Part shown: one piece after another, positions 7,775-17,154 of the stretch
Numbering within the stretch: the stretch's first letter is position 1
Layout of the letters: the number at the start of each line of letters is the position of its first letter
NCBI RefSeq assembly: GCF_001664485.1
Contig: NZ_CP013630.1
Coordinates: 4,507,501-4,571,500, forward strand
Direction: 5' to 3'
Source of the DNA: Rhizobium sp. N324
Lineage (GTDB): Bacteria > Pseudomonadota > Alphaproteobacteria > Rhizobiales > Rhizobiaceae
DNA: 64,000 nt
The notes under the pieces: generated by a model
Databases searched by the model: none
The model's input: only the letters and a program-made list of their open reading frames with translations
Told to the model about the DNA's origin: nothing
Translations under genes and position numbers: made by a program

Positions 7775-8497
7775 TCAGGCGTCGAAATCGAAGATCAGCA
7801 ATTCGTGGAAATGGTTCATGTCCTCGAACACGCAGAATGCCGGCGGCATCAGCTCGAAAACAGGAGCCTTGCGTCGGACATCCTCGGCCACCTCGTCGAG
7901 CATTGCCTGCCAGCGCGGCAAGGCTTCGTCCTCCAGCCGCTCGATCGGATAGGAGAAGGTCATGTGGAACCTGTAGTCTTCATGATTGGGCTGGCGATAG
8001 CCGAGAAGATCGGCAAAGGCGTCGCGCCAGGCGCGCATCACCTTGCGGTCGTTCTCCGTCGCTCCGTCGACCAGCAGGCCCGACGGGCGAGCTCCGACGA
8101 CGGCGACCTTGAAGGGGGCCGCCATCGAGAAACCTTCGAGCCGCGCCGCCATCAGTTCGGTCATGTCGTCGATCGGCGTCTCGAGCGGCAGATCGACCGG
8201 CCAGCAATCCTGCCGGCGCCTGGTCTCGATGGTCCCTTCGAAAAGCGTCATGTGGAGGCTTGATATCGGCGTGAAGAGGAACTGCCGGGCCTCCGGCATC
8301 GCCAGATATTTGTCACGCGCCTCGATCAGCACCGTCTGCGTCCGCGAGCCTTTCTCGGTATGACAGACGATGGTGTTGCCGGCCTCCGGCAGAAAGCCGC
8401 CGACCTTGCGATAGCGGCTGCCGAGATGGGTGGGCGGGTTCGGATTGTGCGTCTTCGAATAGAGGAGAAGCTCGGGAGAAAACATCGTAACGGTCAT
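7775..8497 (-). CDS. DUF1868 / 2H-phosphoesterase-like protein
   Basis: A 240-residue protein with two HxT motifs, SLHMTLFEG (around residue 95) and YRFHMTFSYP (around residue 185), the hallmark of the 2H phosphoesterase fold (RNA ligase/cyclic phosphodiesterase type). DUF1868 members share this layout; their substrate is not established. I start at ATG 8497 (MTVTMFSPELL); a longer 33-codon extension is open but looks non-conserved, and a second ATG four codons in is possible. It lies between mtgA and the GST gene on the same strand with short gaps. Confidence 0.78.
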   Translation of the reverse strand: MTVTMFSPELLLYSKTHNPNPPTHLGSRYRKVGGFLPEAGNTIVCHTEKGSRTQTVLIEARDKYLAMPEARQFLFTPISSLHMTLFEGTIETRRRQDCWPVDLPLETPIDDMTELMAARLEGFSMAAPFKVAVVGARPSGLLVDGATENDRKVMRAWRDAFADLLGYRQPNHEDYRFHMTFSYPIERLEDEALPRWQAMLDEVAEDVRRKAPVFELMPPAFCVFEDMNHFHELLIFDFDA

Positions 8498-8592
8498 GGG
8501 CGACTCAAGGGTTCTGATTGGACTGCACCGCCCATATGGCAGAACCAAGAATGTCAGGTGACGCTTGAGGCTACCAACGACAAGTTCTGATC

Positions 8593-9330
8593 TCAATCAT
8601 AGATGCACTTGATGTAATCGCCGGAACCCTGGGCGCGTCTCTCGATCACGCCGGCAAGCCGGCGAAGGCCGCGGCCGGGTTTGCCGGCGTTGCGGTCGAT
8701 CGGGTTCGGCAGCGAGACCGCAAGCAGCGATGCCTGGCGCCGCGTCAGCTTCGAAGCCGGCACCTTGAAATGATGCTGGGCCGCTGCCTCGATGCCATAA
8801 ATGCCCGGACCCCATTCGGCTATGTTGAGATAGATTTCCATCAGCCGCCGTTTCGACAGAACGAAATCCGTGGAGACGGCCAGCGGAAGCTCCATCGCCT
8901 TGCGCACGAAGGAGCGGCTGTTCCAGAGAAAGAGGTTCTTCGCCGTCTGCATCGGGATGGTGCTGCCGCCGCGCGTTGCCTGGCCTTTCAGCGTATCTTC
9001 GACCAGCATGCGCATTTCCGCCCAGTCGACGCCGCCGTGAAAACAATATTGCCCGTCTTCGGACATCATCACCGACTGCACCAGAACCGGGGCGATCTCG
9101 TCAATCGACACCCATCTGCGGTCATAACCGCGCAACAGCACGAGATCGCGCAGCATCAGCGTCGAGACCGGGTGAATGAACGGCAGCAGATAAAAAAAGA
9201 TCAGCGCATAGGGAAGGATCACCAGCGCCAGCACGGCAAGCACGATGCGTTTCAGCACACGCCGGTCTCCGAACCATTGCCGATGGACCGGCATGTCGGC
9301 GATGTCCTCTCTCTCCGGCGCTATATCCAA
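8593..9330 (-). CDS. mtgA: Monofunctional biosynthetic peptidoglycan transglycosylase
   Basis: Polymerises lipid II into glycan strands at the inner membrane. The 245-residue protein has one N-terminal membrane anchor (about 30-52) and a GT51 domain: catalytic Glu in [15 protein letters not shown] (about 88-102), [17 protein letters not shown], and [20 protein letters not shown]. No transpeptidase domain follows, as expected for MtgA. The start at 9330 is TTG; an ATG at 9294 (MPVHRQWFG) with GAGAGG upstream is an equally good start. Divergent from ispA. Confidence 0.93.
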   Translation of the reverse strand: MDIAPEREDIADMPVHRQWFGDRRVLKRIVLAVLALVILPYALIFFYLLPFIHPVSTLMLRDLVLLRGYDRRWVSIDEIAPVLVQSVMMSEDGQYCFHGGVDWAEMRMLVEDTLKGQATRGGSTIPMQTAKNLFLWNSRSFVRKAMELPLAVSTDFVLSKRRLMEIYLNIAEWGPGIYGIEAAAQHHFKVPASKLTRRQASLLAVSLPNPIDRNAGKPGRGLRRLAGVIERRAQGSGDYIKCIYD

Positions 9331-9464
9331 TGTCCCCAGCCCGTTTTCGCTCCTGTCGTTCTCATAACGCCTGTAGGCCGCTTATGCCAGAGCACGCGGC
9401 GAATCTTGCTGCGCCATCGACAATTCCGTTGCAAGCCCGGGGGCGCTCATGCCAAACAGCGCCA

Positions 9465-10379
9465 ATGGATGCGAATAGGGACACTTTCGAGACGAGGCTG
9501 AAGAACAACGCCGGCGAGATCGAGGCGTTGCTCGACGCATTGCTTTTGCCGAACGCTCTCTCCGACGAGATCGCCAGGCCCGAGACGCTGCGCAGCGCCA
9601 TTCATTATGCCGTGCTGAACGGCGGCAAGCGCCTGCGCCCGTTCCTGGTCGTCGAAAGTGCCGCCCTTCTCGGCGGCGATGCCGAGGCCGCACGCCGCGT
9701 CGGCGCCGCTCTCGAATGCGTCCACTGTTATTCGCTCGTGCATGACGATCTGCCGGCCATGGACGACGATGATCTGCGCCGCGGCAAGCCGACTGTCCAC
9801 ATCAAGTTCGATGAAGCCACCGCGATCCTCGCCGGCGATAGCCTGCTGACCTACGCCTTCGACATCATTGCAGCGCCGGAAACGGCGCTTGCCGATACGA
9901 ACAAGGCAGCGCTGGTGCTGGCGCTTGCCCGCGCTGCCGGTCTCGGCGGCATGGCCGGCGGCCAGGCGCTCGATCTCGCGGCGGAAAAGCAGGCTCCAGA
10001 CGAGGCGGGTATCATCCGCCTGCAGGCGATGAAAACCGGAGCGCTGATCCGCTTCGCCTGCGAAGCCGGCGCCCTCATCGCGGCAAGCCCGCCGGAAGAC
10101 CGCCGCCGTCTGCGCGCCTTCGGCGAAAAGATCGGCCTTGCCTTTCAGCTCGCCGACGACATTCTCGACCTGACCTCCGATGCCGCCACCATGGGCAAGG
10201 CGACCGGCAAGGATGCCGCCCGCGGCAAGGGAACGCTCGTGGCGCTGCACGGCATGGAATGGGCCGAGACCGAGCTCCGCCGGCATGTCCACGATGCCGA
10301 GGCGTTGCTTGCCCCCTACGGCGCCCGCGCCTCGACCCTGATTGCCGCGGCGCATTTCATCGCCGACCGGAAGAACTGA
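9465..10379 (+). CDS. ispA: Farnesyl diphosphate synthase (short-chain polyprenyl synthetase)
   Basis: Condenses isopentenyl diphosphate with allylic diphosphates to make farnesyl diphosphate. The 304-residue product has GGKRLRPFLV (about 46-55), the first Asp-rich motif DDLPAMDDDDLRRG (about 88-101), GQALDL and the second Asp-rich motif LADDILD (about 228-234). I use ATG 9465 (MDANRDTFETRLKN), which gives the normal family length; the frame is open another 45 codons with no homologous-looking sequence. It ends 8 bp before the convergent hisC gene, so transcription must end inside or between the two. Confidence 0.92.
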   Translation: MDANRDTFETRLKNNAGEIEALLDALLLPNALSDEIARPETLRSAIHYAVLNGGKRLRPFLVVESAALLGGDAEAARRVGAALECVHCYSLVHDDLPAMDDDDLRRGKPTVHIKFDEATAILAGDSLLTYAFDIIAAPETALADTNKAALVLALARAAGLGGMAGGQALDLAAEKQAPDEAGIIRLQAMKTGALIRFACEAGALIAASPPEDRRRLRAFGEKIGLAFQLADDILDLTSDAATMGKATGKDAARGKGTLVALHGMEWAETELRRHVHDAEALLAPYGARASTLIAAAHFIADRKN

Positions 10380-10387
10380 ACCATAAC

Positions 10388-11449
10388 TCAGGCCGCCAGT
10401 ATTTCCTTGAGAGCGGAAACCAGACGAGCGCATTCCACGTCGGTGCCGATGCTGATGCGCAGGAAATCCGAAATACGCGGCTTGGCGAAATGCCGGACGA
10501 GAACGCGACGCTCCCGCAGAGCCGCTTGAAGCGCAGCGCCCGACCGGCTTTCATGCCTTGCGAAAACGAAATTCGCCTGAGACGGCAGCACCTCGAAATC
10601 CAGCGCTTCGAGTTCCCTGATGAGACCGTCCCGGCTGGCGATGAGTTTTTTGCGGCATGTCTCGAACCATGCCTCGTCCTTGATCGCCGCCGTCGCCGCG
10701 ACCTGCGCCAGGCGATCGAGCGGATAGGAATTGAAGCTGTCCTTGACGCGCACTAGCGCCTCGATCAGTTCCCGCTGCCCCAGCGCGAAGCCGACGCGCA
10801 GGCCGGCAAAGGAGCGGGATTTCGACAGGGTCTGAACGACGAGCAGGTTGGGATATTTGGAAATAAGCGGGATGGCGCTGTCACCGCCGAAATCGACATA
10901 GGCTTCGTCGATCACCACGACCGCATCCGGATGGGCGGCGACAAGCGCCTCTATGTCGGCAAGCGGCAGGCCGATGCCGGTCGGCGCATTCGGATTGGGA
11001 ATGATGATCGCACCGCACGGCCTGTCGTAATCCGCCAGCCGGATCTGGAACTGATCATCGACGGGAATCTCGATCGCGTCGACGTCGTATAGCAGGCTAT
11101 ATGTCGGATAGAAGCTATAGCTCACATCGGGATAGAGAAGCGGCAAGTCGTGTTTCAGCAGCGCCTGAAACGCATGGGCGAGGACCTCATCCGAGCCGTT
11201 GCCGACGAAGATTTCATCCGCCGTCAACCCGTGACGGGCCGCAATCGTCTCGCGCAATTCCGTCGCGGCCGGATCGGGATAAAGCCGCAGACGATCGTCC
11301 GCTGCCTGGCCGATCGCCTCGAGCGCCGCGGGAGACGGTCCATAAGGATTCTCGTTGGTGTTGAGCTTGATCAGATCGGCGATACGGGGTTGCTCCCCGG
11401 CCACATAGGGCTGAAGCCTGCTGACGATGGGCGACCAGTACCGGCTCAT
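10388..11449 (-). CDS. hisC: Histidinol-phosphate aminotransferase family protein
   Basis: PLP-dependent fold-type I aminotransferase of 353 residues. Visible motifs are [13 protein letters not shown] near the N-terminus, VGNGSDEVL, the NPNAPTGIG phosphate/substrate loop, [12 protein letters not shown], and the PLP-lysine motif [14 protein letters not shown] (about residue 210). These are those of HisC. The ATG overlaps the ispG stop by four bases, so it is translationally coupled to ispG. Rhizobia carry several hisC paralogues, so whether this copy serves histidine synthesis or another aromatic substrate cannot be told from sequence. Confidence 0.88.
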   Translation of the reverse strand: MSRYWSPIVSRLQPYVAGEQPRIADLIKLNTNENPYGPSPAALEAIGQAADDRLRLYPDPAATELRETIAARHGLTADEIFVGNGSDEVLAHAFQALLKHDLPLLYPDVSYSFYPTYSLLYDVDAIEIPVDDQFQIRLADYDRPCGAIIIPNPNAPTGIGLPLADIEALVAAHPDAVVVIDEAYVDFGGDSAIPLISKYPNLLVVQTLSKSRSFAGLRVGFALGQRELIEALVRVKDSFNSYPLDRLAQVAATAAIKDEAWFETCRKKLIASRDGLIRELEALDFEVLPSQANFVFARHESRSGAALQAALRERRVLVRHFAKPRISDFLRISIGTDVECARLVSALKEILAA

Positions 11450-12711
11450 TCCGCCGCCGTCCGCTGGCCGAAACGCTTCTCGATATAGTCAACCACAAGC
11501 GCCTCGAAGTCGGCAGCGATATTCGGACCGCGCAGCGTCAGCGCCTTCCGGCCATCGATGAAGACGGGGGCCGCCGGCGTCTCGCCGGTGCCGGGAAGCG
11601 AAATGCCGATATCGGCATGTTTGCTTTCGCCGGGCCCGTTGACGATGCAGCCCATGACGGCGACGTTCAACGCCTCGACGCCGGGATATTTCTCGCGCCA
11701 GATCGGCATGTTCTTGCGGATGTCGTTCTGGATGTTCTGGGCCAGTTCCTGGAACACCGTCGACGTCGTGCGTCCGCAGCCGGGACAGGCGGCGACGACG
11801 GGGATGAACTGGCGGAAGCCCATGACCTGCAGGATTTCCTGCGCCACCTGGACTTCGCGTGTGCGGTCGCCGTTCGGCTCCGGCGTCAGCGACACGCGGA
11901 TCGTGTCGCCGATGCCGTGCTGCAGCACGAAGCCCATTGCGGCCGAGGAGGCGACGATGCCCTTGGTGCCCATGCCGGCTTCAGTCAGGCCGAGATGCAG
12001 GGCGTGATTGGAACGCTCGGCGAGCATGGAATTGACGGCGATCAGGTCCTGGACCTGGCTGACCTTGGCCGACAGGATGATGCGGTTACGGGGCAAGCCG
12101 ATCTCTTCGGCCAGCGCTGCCGAAAGCAGCGCCGATTGCACGATCGCCTCGCGCGTCACCTGCCGGGCCGAAAGCGGCGAACCGGCTGCCGCATTCTCGT
12201 CCATCAGTGCCGTCAGGAGATCCTGATCGAGCGAGCCCCAGTTGACGCCGATGCGCACCGGCTTGTCGTAGCGGATCGCCATCTCGATGATCTCGGCGAA
12301 CTGCTTGTCCTTCTTGTCCTTGAAGCCGACATTGCCGGGATTGATGCGGTATTTCGCCAGCGCTGCGGCACAATCGGGGTGATCGGCAAGCAGTTTGTGG
12401 CCGATATAGTGGAAATCGCCGATCAATGGCACGTCCATGCCGAGCCGCAGCAGCCGCTCGCGGATCTTCGGCACGGCGGCCGCGCTCTCGTCACGATCGA
12501 CAGTGATGCGCACCAGCTCGGAGCCCGCCCGGTGGAGAGCGGCGACCTGAGCGACGGTCGAATCGATATCGGCCGTATCGGTGTTCGTCATCGATTGCAC
12601 GACGACCGGCGCCCCGCCGCCGACGATGACACCGCCGACATCGACGGCGACGGAAGCGCGGCGCGGTTTCGGATCAAAATCGGCGGCTGACAACATAAAA
12701 AGCTCTTGCAT
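11446..12711 (-). CDS. ispG: 4-hydroxy-3-methylbut-2-enyl diphosphate synthase (MEP pathway)
   Basis: Penultimate enzyme of the MEP isoprenoid route, a [4Fe-4S] enzyme. The 421-residue protein has the N-terminal [16 protein letters not shown], the TIM-barrel segment with [13 protein letters not shown] and [10 protein letters not shown], and the cluster-binding C-terminal domain with CPGCGRT and a later Cys in [18 protein letters not shown]. The start at 12711 ([12 protein letters not shown]) may be 5 codons too early. A following hisC overlaps its stop. It contributes the precursor for the farnesyl diphosphate synthase encoded 1 kb away. Confidence 0.96.
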   Translation of the reverse strand: MQELFMLSAADFDPKPRRASVAVDVGGVIVGGGAPVVVQSMTNTDTADIDSTVAQVAALHRAGSELVRITVDRDESAAAVPKIRERLLRLGMDVPLIGDFHYIGHKLLADHPDCAAALAKYRINPGNVGFKDKKDKQFAEIIEMAIRYDKPVRIGVNWGSLDQDLLTALMDENAAAGSPLSARQVTREAIVQSALLSAALAEEIGLPRNRIILSAKVSQVQDLIAVNSMLAERSNHALHLGLTEAGMGTKGIVASSAAMGFVLQHGIGDTIRVSLTPEPNGDRTREVQVAQEILQVMGFRQFIPVVAACPGCGRTTSTVFQELAQNIQNDIRKNMPIWREKYPGVEALNVAVMGCIVNGPGESKHADIGISLPGTGETPAAPVFIDGRKALTLRGPNIAADFEALVVDYIEKRFGQRTAAE

Positions 12712-12792
12712 CCCTTGAAATGGTGCCTTTCAGGTGGATCAAGCCCGGCTGCTTGTCAACCGCCTCGCATATCACTTTTGTTTGGAGGCGGC

Positions 12793-12846
12793 TCAGAGCA
12801 TGATGGCGAAAAGTGAGAGCGGTTTTCTCATTACATCACGCTCTGA
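12793..12846. repeat. Rhizobial intergenic palindromic element
   Basis: An imperfect ~54-bp palindrome starts TCAGAGCATGATGGCGAAAA and ends with CACGCTCTGA. It matches, from memory, a dispersed intergenic palindrome common in Rhizobium and Agrobacterium genomes (RIME-like). It lies upstream of ispG and downstream of the MFS gene. Confidence 0.65.
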
Positions 12847-12870
12847 CTTTTGAATGGAGAACAGGATTCA

Positions 12871-12897
12871 GATTTTAGGCCGTCCCGACCTAAAATC
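12871..12897. terminator. Hairpin downstream of the MFS gene
   Basis: GATTTTAGG and CCTAAAATC form a 9-bp stem with a 9-base loop just beyond the MFS stop codon. A/T-rich stem ends make it a plausible terminator for the minus-strand deoR-MFS transcript unit. Confidence 0.55.
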
Positions 12898-12905
12898 ATC
12901 CGGTT

Positions 12906-14099
12906 CTAGTGGCCGCCGCCGGAAGTGCCATCGGCATAATGGGCCAGCTTGGAGAACAGCAGAACGAACAGCAGCAGCACCGGCAGCGCCATGAAGACGA
13001 CTGCAAAGCCGATATGTTCGGCAACGAAGCCGATCACGGACGGCGCGACCAGCATGCCCGAATAACCCATAGTCGTTACCACCGAGATACCGATGCCCGG
13101 CTTGAGTCCCGGAATATTGCCGGCAGCCGAGAAGGCGATCGGCACCATATTGGAAATGCCGATGCCGCAGAGCGCAAAGCCCAGGATGGCGATTTCGGCA
13201 TCTGGCGCAAGACTCGCGAGCAGCATGCCGGCGATGGCAAACAGCGTGCAGATGCGCAGCGTCTTGACGCCGCCGAGACGGTCGCGCACCAGGTCGCCGG
13301 CAAAACGCATGATCGCCATGGTCGCCGAAAAGGCCGCAAAACCAAGACCGGAAAGCGCGACCGACGCATCCATTTCCTGACGGAGATAGAGCGCGCCCCA
13401 ATCCAGAACCGCACCTTCCGGCACCATCGAGAACAGAGCCATCAATCCGAGCAGCCAGGGCAGCGGCACCATCGGCAGCTTCGTCTTTTCCTTCCTGGCA
13501 TCGGGATGCGGCGGATCGGCAAGGACCATCGGCCAGGCGACGGCCACGAAGATCGCCGCGAGCACCGTCGCCAACTGCGCATGGCCAAGAATGCCGAGCT
13601 TGGAAATCACGATGCCGCCGAGGCCTGAGCCGATCAGGCCACCAAGGCTCCAGAAGGCGTGGCAGGACGACATGATGGCGCGGCGCATCGATTTTTCGAC
13701 GGACACCGCATTGGCGTTCATCGCCACGTCCATTGCGCCGATGAAGCCGCCGAACAGGAAGAGCGAGATTGCGCCGGTGATCACATTCGGCGCCAGCGTC
13801 AAGGCCAGCAGCAGCGGCAGCACGCAGACGGCCGTTACCCGGGCGACGACGCGCGAACCATGTCTGGCGATCTGCGCCCCGGCGATCGGCATCATGACCA
13901 GCGAGCCGACGCCGAAGACGAGGATCATCAGCCCAAGCTCGAACTTGGAGAGCGCCAGACGCTCGGCAAAATCCGGGATCTTCGGCGCCCAGCAGCCGAC
14001 GACGAAGCCGTTCATGAGAAAGAGCAGGGAAACCGCCGCCCTGCTTCTGGTAATGAAGCCGCTCCGAGCTGTCGGCGGCGCATTCACATGACTATCCAT
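12906..14099 (-). CDS. MFS transporter
   Basis: A 397-residue major facilitator with about 12 membrane segments. It begins MDSHVNAPPTARSGFITRSR followed by SLLFLMNGFVVGCWAPKIPDF and has the cytoplasmic-loop motif GAQIARHGSRVVARV between segments 2 and 3. The sequence pattern (GCWAPKIPDFAERL, AMNANAVSVEKSMRRAIMSSCHAFWSLGG) resembles the fucose/glucose-mannose-like MFS subgroup. GAGGAAAG precedes ATG 14099. It lies 64 bp downstream of a DeoR-type regulator on the same strand, suggesting sugar or sugar-alcohol traffic controlled by that regulator; the substrate is not known. Confidence 0.85.
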   Translation of the reverse strand: MDSHVNAPPTARSGFITRSRAAVSLLFLMNGFVVGCWAPKIPDFAERLALSKFELGLMILVFGVGSLVMMPIAGAQIARHGSRVVARVTAVCVLPLLLALTLAPNVITGAISLFLFGGFIGAMDVAMNANAVSVEKSMRRAIMSSCHAFWSLGGLIGSGLGGIVISKLGILGHAQLATVLAAIFVAVAWPMVLADPPHPDARKEKTKLPMVPLPWLLGLMALFSMVPEGAVLDWGALYLRQEMDASVALSGLGFAAFSATMAIMRFAGDLVRDRLGGVKTLRICTLFAIAGMLLASLAPDAEIAILGFALCGIGISNMVPIAFSAAGNIPGLKPGIGISVVTTMGYSGMLVAPSVIGFVAEHIGFAVVFMALPVLLLFVLLFSKLAHYADGTSGGGH

Positions 14100-14163
14100 T
14101 TCTGGTCTTTCCTCATTGCCGGGCTTGCACTCGCCCGGTTTCCCTAAACTCGATGGCAACTGC

Positions 14164-14940
14164 CTAGTTCGTTTTCTCGGCGACAACAGTCCTGCATCCG
14201 CGCGCGCGGTAATCTGCGAGAACAGCCGGATCGGCATCGTGCTCGACGACAAGACACTCGCAATGGGCAATCGGCAGAATGCTGTGCGGAGCAGCGGTGC
14301 CGAATTTCTCCGAGGTTGCCGCCACCAGCACTTTTCTGCTTCTCGACGCCGCATATCGCTTGAACTCGGCATCTTCGAAACCGAACACGGTGATGCCGGC
14401 TTCAAGATCGACGCCGCAGGCGCCGAGAATGCAGAGATCGGGCAAAAGCTGCTCCATATCCCGCAAGGCTTTGGCACCGAGCGAACCGCCCGTCTGCCGG
14501 TCCACCATTCCGCCGATCAGAATGACGTTGACGGCAGGCTTGTCGATCAGCGCCGCGGCGATCGCCGGCGCATTCGTTGCAGCCGTCAGCGCAAGTTCAG
14601 CCGGCAGTGCGTTGGCAATCGCCAGATTGGTGCTGCCGGCATCGAAGAATACTGTCGAACCCGCGGCAATCTGCGGTATCGCAGCGCGCGCCAGCGCCTG
14701 TTTCCGGTCGACGGCCAAACCGATCCGCTGCGTCAGGCTTCCATGCGCCGGCGAGATCGGCAACGCGCCGCCGTAAACTCGCTCACAGAGCCCTGCCGCC
14801 GCCATCTCGCGCAGATCGCGCCGCACCGTATCTTCGGAGACGCCGAATTCGACCGCAAGTTCCGTCGCCAGCACGCGGCCGTTCAGCCGCAGCCTCTCGG
14901 AAATCACACCCTGGCGCTCGCGCAACAAAAAATCCTGCAT
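14164..14940 (-). CDS. DeoR/GlpR family transcriptional regulator
   Basis: A 258-residue repressor with an N-terminal DeoR winged helix (RERQGVISERLRLNGRVLATELAVEFGVSEDTVRRDLREM, residues about 7-47) and the C-terminal sugar-phosphate-sensing DeoRC domain (FFDAGSTNLAIANAL, GGMVDRQTGGSLG, LGACGVDLEAGITVF). It should bind a phosphorylated sugar as inducer. It is the first gene of a likely operon with the MFS transporter. Its upstream region carries direct and inverted repeats that may be its operator. Confidence 0.9.
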   Translation of the reverse strand: MQDFLLRERQGVISERLRLNGRVLATELAVEFGVSEDTVRRDLREMAAAGLCERVYGGALPISPAHGSLTQRIGLAVDRKQALARAAIPQIAAGSTVFFDAGSTNLAIANALPAELALTAATNAPAIAAALIDKPAVNVILIGGMVDRQTGGSLGAKALRDMEQLLPDLCILGACGVDLEAGITVFGFEDAEFKRYAASRSRKVLVAATSEKFGTAAPHSILPIAHCECLVVEHDADPAVLADYRARGCRTVVAEKTN

Positions 14941-14971
14941 GTTCTTACCGGATCACCATTTTGAAGAACCT

Positions 14972-15026
14972 GAAACGTGCATAAACACTTATGATCAGGC
15001 GCGCAATATGCACAAACACACGTTTC
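14972..15026. promoter_or_regulatory. Candidate DeoR-type operator repeats
   Basis: TGCATAAACAC (14978-14988) and TGCACAAACAC (15009-15019) are direct repeats with one mismatch, 31 bp apart (three helical turns). They are enclosed by GAAACGTG (14972-14979) and its inverted copy CACGTTTC (15019-15026). Such multiple AAAC-containing repeats are typical of DeoR-family operators, and they lie directly upstream of the deoR gene. Confidence 0.5.
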
Positions 15027-15069
15027 CTGACGCTTTGAAACAAAGCTGTACTACCAGAGCGAAAGATCA

Positions 15070-15089
15070 CCTATTGACCGGTCAATAGG
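15070..15089. promoter_or_regulatory. Perfect 20-bp palindrome, TetR-type operator candidate
   Basis: CCTATTGACCGGTCAATAGG is a perfect palindrome with no spacer, 57 bp upstream of the EamA transporter start. Compact palindromes with TTGACCGGTCAA cores are typical of TetR-family operators. No TetR gene is in the window, so any regulator would be encoded elsewhere. Confidence 0.5.
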
Positions 15090-15146
15090 CCGGGAATATC
15101 GATAGCCATTCCCCTTCCCACCGGCATTCCGCCATCTGGTGTTCCC

Positions 15147-16016
15147 TTGAAAAACTCGGTCAGTCTGGGCATTCTGCTCACGAGCGCCGCCTATATGGCG
15201 TTCACCTTCCATGACGCGATCATTAAGATCCTGACTTCAAGCATTCCGGTCTGGCAGATCCTGTTTTTCCGCAGTCTCACCATCCTCGTCGGCTGTCTCG
15301 CCTTTGGCCGCGGCCGGCTCATCCGTCAGACGATCACATCGCCGATCATCAAGCCGATGATCGCCCGTAGCGTCCTTCTTCTCTGTGCCTGGCTTTCCTA
15401 TTATTCCGCCGCAAGCCGACTGCAACTCGCCGAGGTGACCACCCTCTATTACGCAGCACCCGTCGTCGGAACCGTGCTTGCATGGTTCATCCTGAAGGAA
15501 GAAGTCACCCCTGCGCGCTGGCTTGCTGTCGGCGTCGGCTTCCTCGGCGTCCTCGTTGCCTGCAACCCGATGGGTCTCACCATCTCTTGGCCGGTCTATC
15601 TGGCCCTGCAGGCGGCTGTCCTCTGGGCCTCCGCCATGGTGCTGCTGCGCAAGACCTCGCTGCACGAGAAGACCATCGTGCAGCTTGTCGTCTCCAACGT
15701 CTTTTTCCTTGTGATGACCGGCGTTGCCGTTCTCTACACCTGGAAGACCCCCGATACGACACAGCTGGCGTTTCTCATTGCCACCGGCGTCGTCGCCGGC
15801 TGCGCGCAGTTCGCTCTCTTCGAGGGGATGCGGCAGGCGCCGGTCTCCGTGCTTGCGCCATTCGAATATACATCCCTCATCTGGGCTTTCCTCTTGGGTT
15901 ATCTGATATGGGCCGATATCCCCACGCCCAATGTCGTCTTCGGCGCCGCCATGATCCTCGCCGCCGGACTGATTATCATCGTCAGCGAAAGGCTGCGCCG
16001 CCGCATCACGGCGTGA
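15147..16016 (+). CDS. EamA/DMT family transporter
   Basis: A 289-residue drug/metabolite transporter with ten predicted membrane segments in two EamA halves. The first half includes TFHDAIIKILTSSIPVWQILFFRSL and ends at about residue 135; the second starts near WPVYLALQAAVLWASAMVLLRK. Family members export amino acids, nucleosides or metabolites; the substrate here is unknown. The start is TTG at 15147 without a convincing ribosome-binding site; an ATG at 15195 would remove the first segment, so TTG is kept. Divergent from the DeoR gene, with a palindromic operator candidate upstream. Confidence 0.85.
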   Translation: MKNSVSLGILLTSAAYMAFTFHDAIIKILTSSIPVWQILFFRSLTILVGCLAFGRGRLIRQTITSPIIKPMIARSVLLLCAWLSYYSAASRLQLAEVTTLYYAAPVVGTVLAWFILKEEVTPARWLAVGVGFLGVLVACNPMGLTISWPVYLALQAAVLWASAMVLLRKTSLHEKTIVQLVVSNVFFLVMTGVAVLYTWKTPDTTQLAFLIATGVVAGCAQFALFEGMRQAPVSVLAPFEYTSLIWAFLLGYLIWADIPTPNVVFGAAMILAAGLIIIVSERLRRRITA

Positions 16017-16170
16017 TGCCTGTTTCTTTCTAGATCGACGGCTCAACCGGCGGCCGGAGAAAAATATTTGCAGTTGCTGCTTTTATTCGCAGTTTTTTAC
16101 GCTTCCGGCGCCCTAAATTTCTGCGAACTATCCCTCATCCGATCACAACCTCCCAAGGATGGATAAAACA

Positions 16171-16944
16171 ATGAACTGGTTGAAAACCGTCGCCGCCGCC
16201 GCCCTCATTCAGGCCGCCGCCCTCCTGCCTGCCCATGCCGGTGAAAACCTTGCCGCGATCAAATCGGCCGGCGTCTTCAAGATAGGCACCGAGGGCACCT
16301 ATGCGCCCTTCACCTATCATGACGAAAGCGGCAAGCTCGTCGGCTTCGACGTCGAGATCGGCGAAGCGGTCGCCGCCAAGCTCGGCGTCAAGGCCGAATT
16401 CGTTGAAGGCAAGTGGGATGGCCTGATCGCCGGCCTCGACGCCAAGCGCTACGACACCGTCATCAACCAGGTCGGCATCACCGAAGCCCGCAAGCAGAAG
16501 TATGATTTCTCCGAACCCTATATCGCCTCCAAGGCCGTGCTGATCGTCCGCGACGGCGACGACAGCATCAAGACCTTCGCCGACCTGAAGGGCAAGAAAT
16601 CCGCCCAGTCGCTGACCAGCAATTTCGGCAAGATCGCAACCGAAGCCGGCGCCGAGCTCGTCGGCACCGACGGTTTCGACCAGTCGATCCAGCTGGTGCT
16701 GACCAAGCGCGCCGACGCCACGATCAACGACAGCCTCTCCTTCCTCGATTTCAAGAAGCACAAGCCGGACGCGCCGGTGAAGATTGCCGCCGAGCAGGAA
16801 AATGCCGACTATTCCGGCATCATCATCCGCAAGAACGAGCCGGAGCTTCTTGCCGAAATCAACAAGGCGCTCGCCGACATCAAGGCCGACGGCACTTACA
16901 AGAAGATCGCCGACAAGTATTTCGGCCAGGACGTTTCGAAGTAA
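16171..16944 (+). CDS. Amino-acid (cystine-type) ABC transporter substrate-binding protein
   Basis: A 257-residue periplasmic protein with a signal peptide (MNWLKTVAAAALIQAAALLPAHA, cleavage after AHA). The mature part is a family-3 solute-binding protein: FKIGTEGTYAPFTYHDESGKLVGFDVEIG, KWDGLIAGLDAKRYDTVINQVGIT and the aromatic/acid motif YDFSEPYI. The pattern is closest to FliY/TcyJ-like cystine binders, but specificity is inferred. I prefer ATG 16171 (AAGGA 11 bases upstream) to ATG 16159, which abuts the same site. Permease and ATPase genes follow on the same strand. Confidence 0.9.
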   Translation: MNWLKTVAAAALIQAAALLPAHAGENLAAIKSAGVFKIGTEGTYAPFTYHDESGKLVGFDVEIGEAVAAKLGVKAEFVEGKWDGLIAGLDAKRYDTVINQVGITEARKQKYDFSEPYIASKAVLIVRDGDDSIKTFADLKGKKSAQSLTSNFGKIATEAGAELVGTDGFDQSIQLVLTKRADATINDSLSFLDFKKHKPDAPVKIAAEQENADYSGIIIRKNEPELLAEINKALADIKADGTYKKIADKYFGQDVSK

Positions 16945-16960
16945 GTCCATTCAAGAAAGT

Positions 16961-17114
16961 CCCCTCCCCAACCCCTCCCCACAAGGGGAGGGGCTTAAAT
17001 GGCGGAACGCCTCATCTCAAAATAACCGTTTCGGCCCGCAGTTCGGCTGCTATTTCGCGCGGAGCGAGAGGCTGGGTAAGTCCCTCCCCCTTGTGGGGAG
17101 GGGTTGGGGAGGGG
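16961..17114. repeat. Large intergenic inverted repeat inside the amino-acid ABC operon
   Basis: A 36-bp arm at 16961-16996 (starts CCCCTCCCCAACCCCTCCCC) is repeated in reverse complement at 17079-17114 with few mismatches. Each arm also has its own CCCCTCC.../GGGGAGG self-complementary end. This C/G-block element resembles a dispersed rhizobial intergenic repeat known to me by sight. Placed between binding-protein and permease genes, it could act as an mRNA stabiliser or attenuator that raises the binding-protein to permease ratio (inference). Confidence 0.75.
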
Positions 17115-17154
17115 TACACCTCGGACCCACCAATCCACGAGAGGGAGCACCCCT

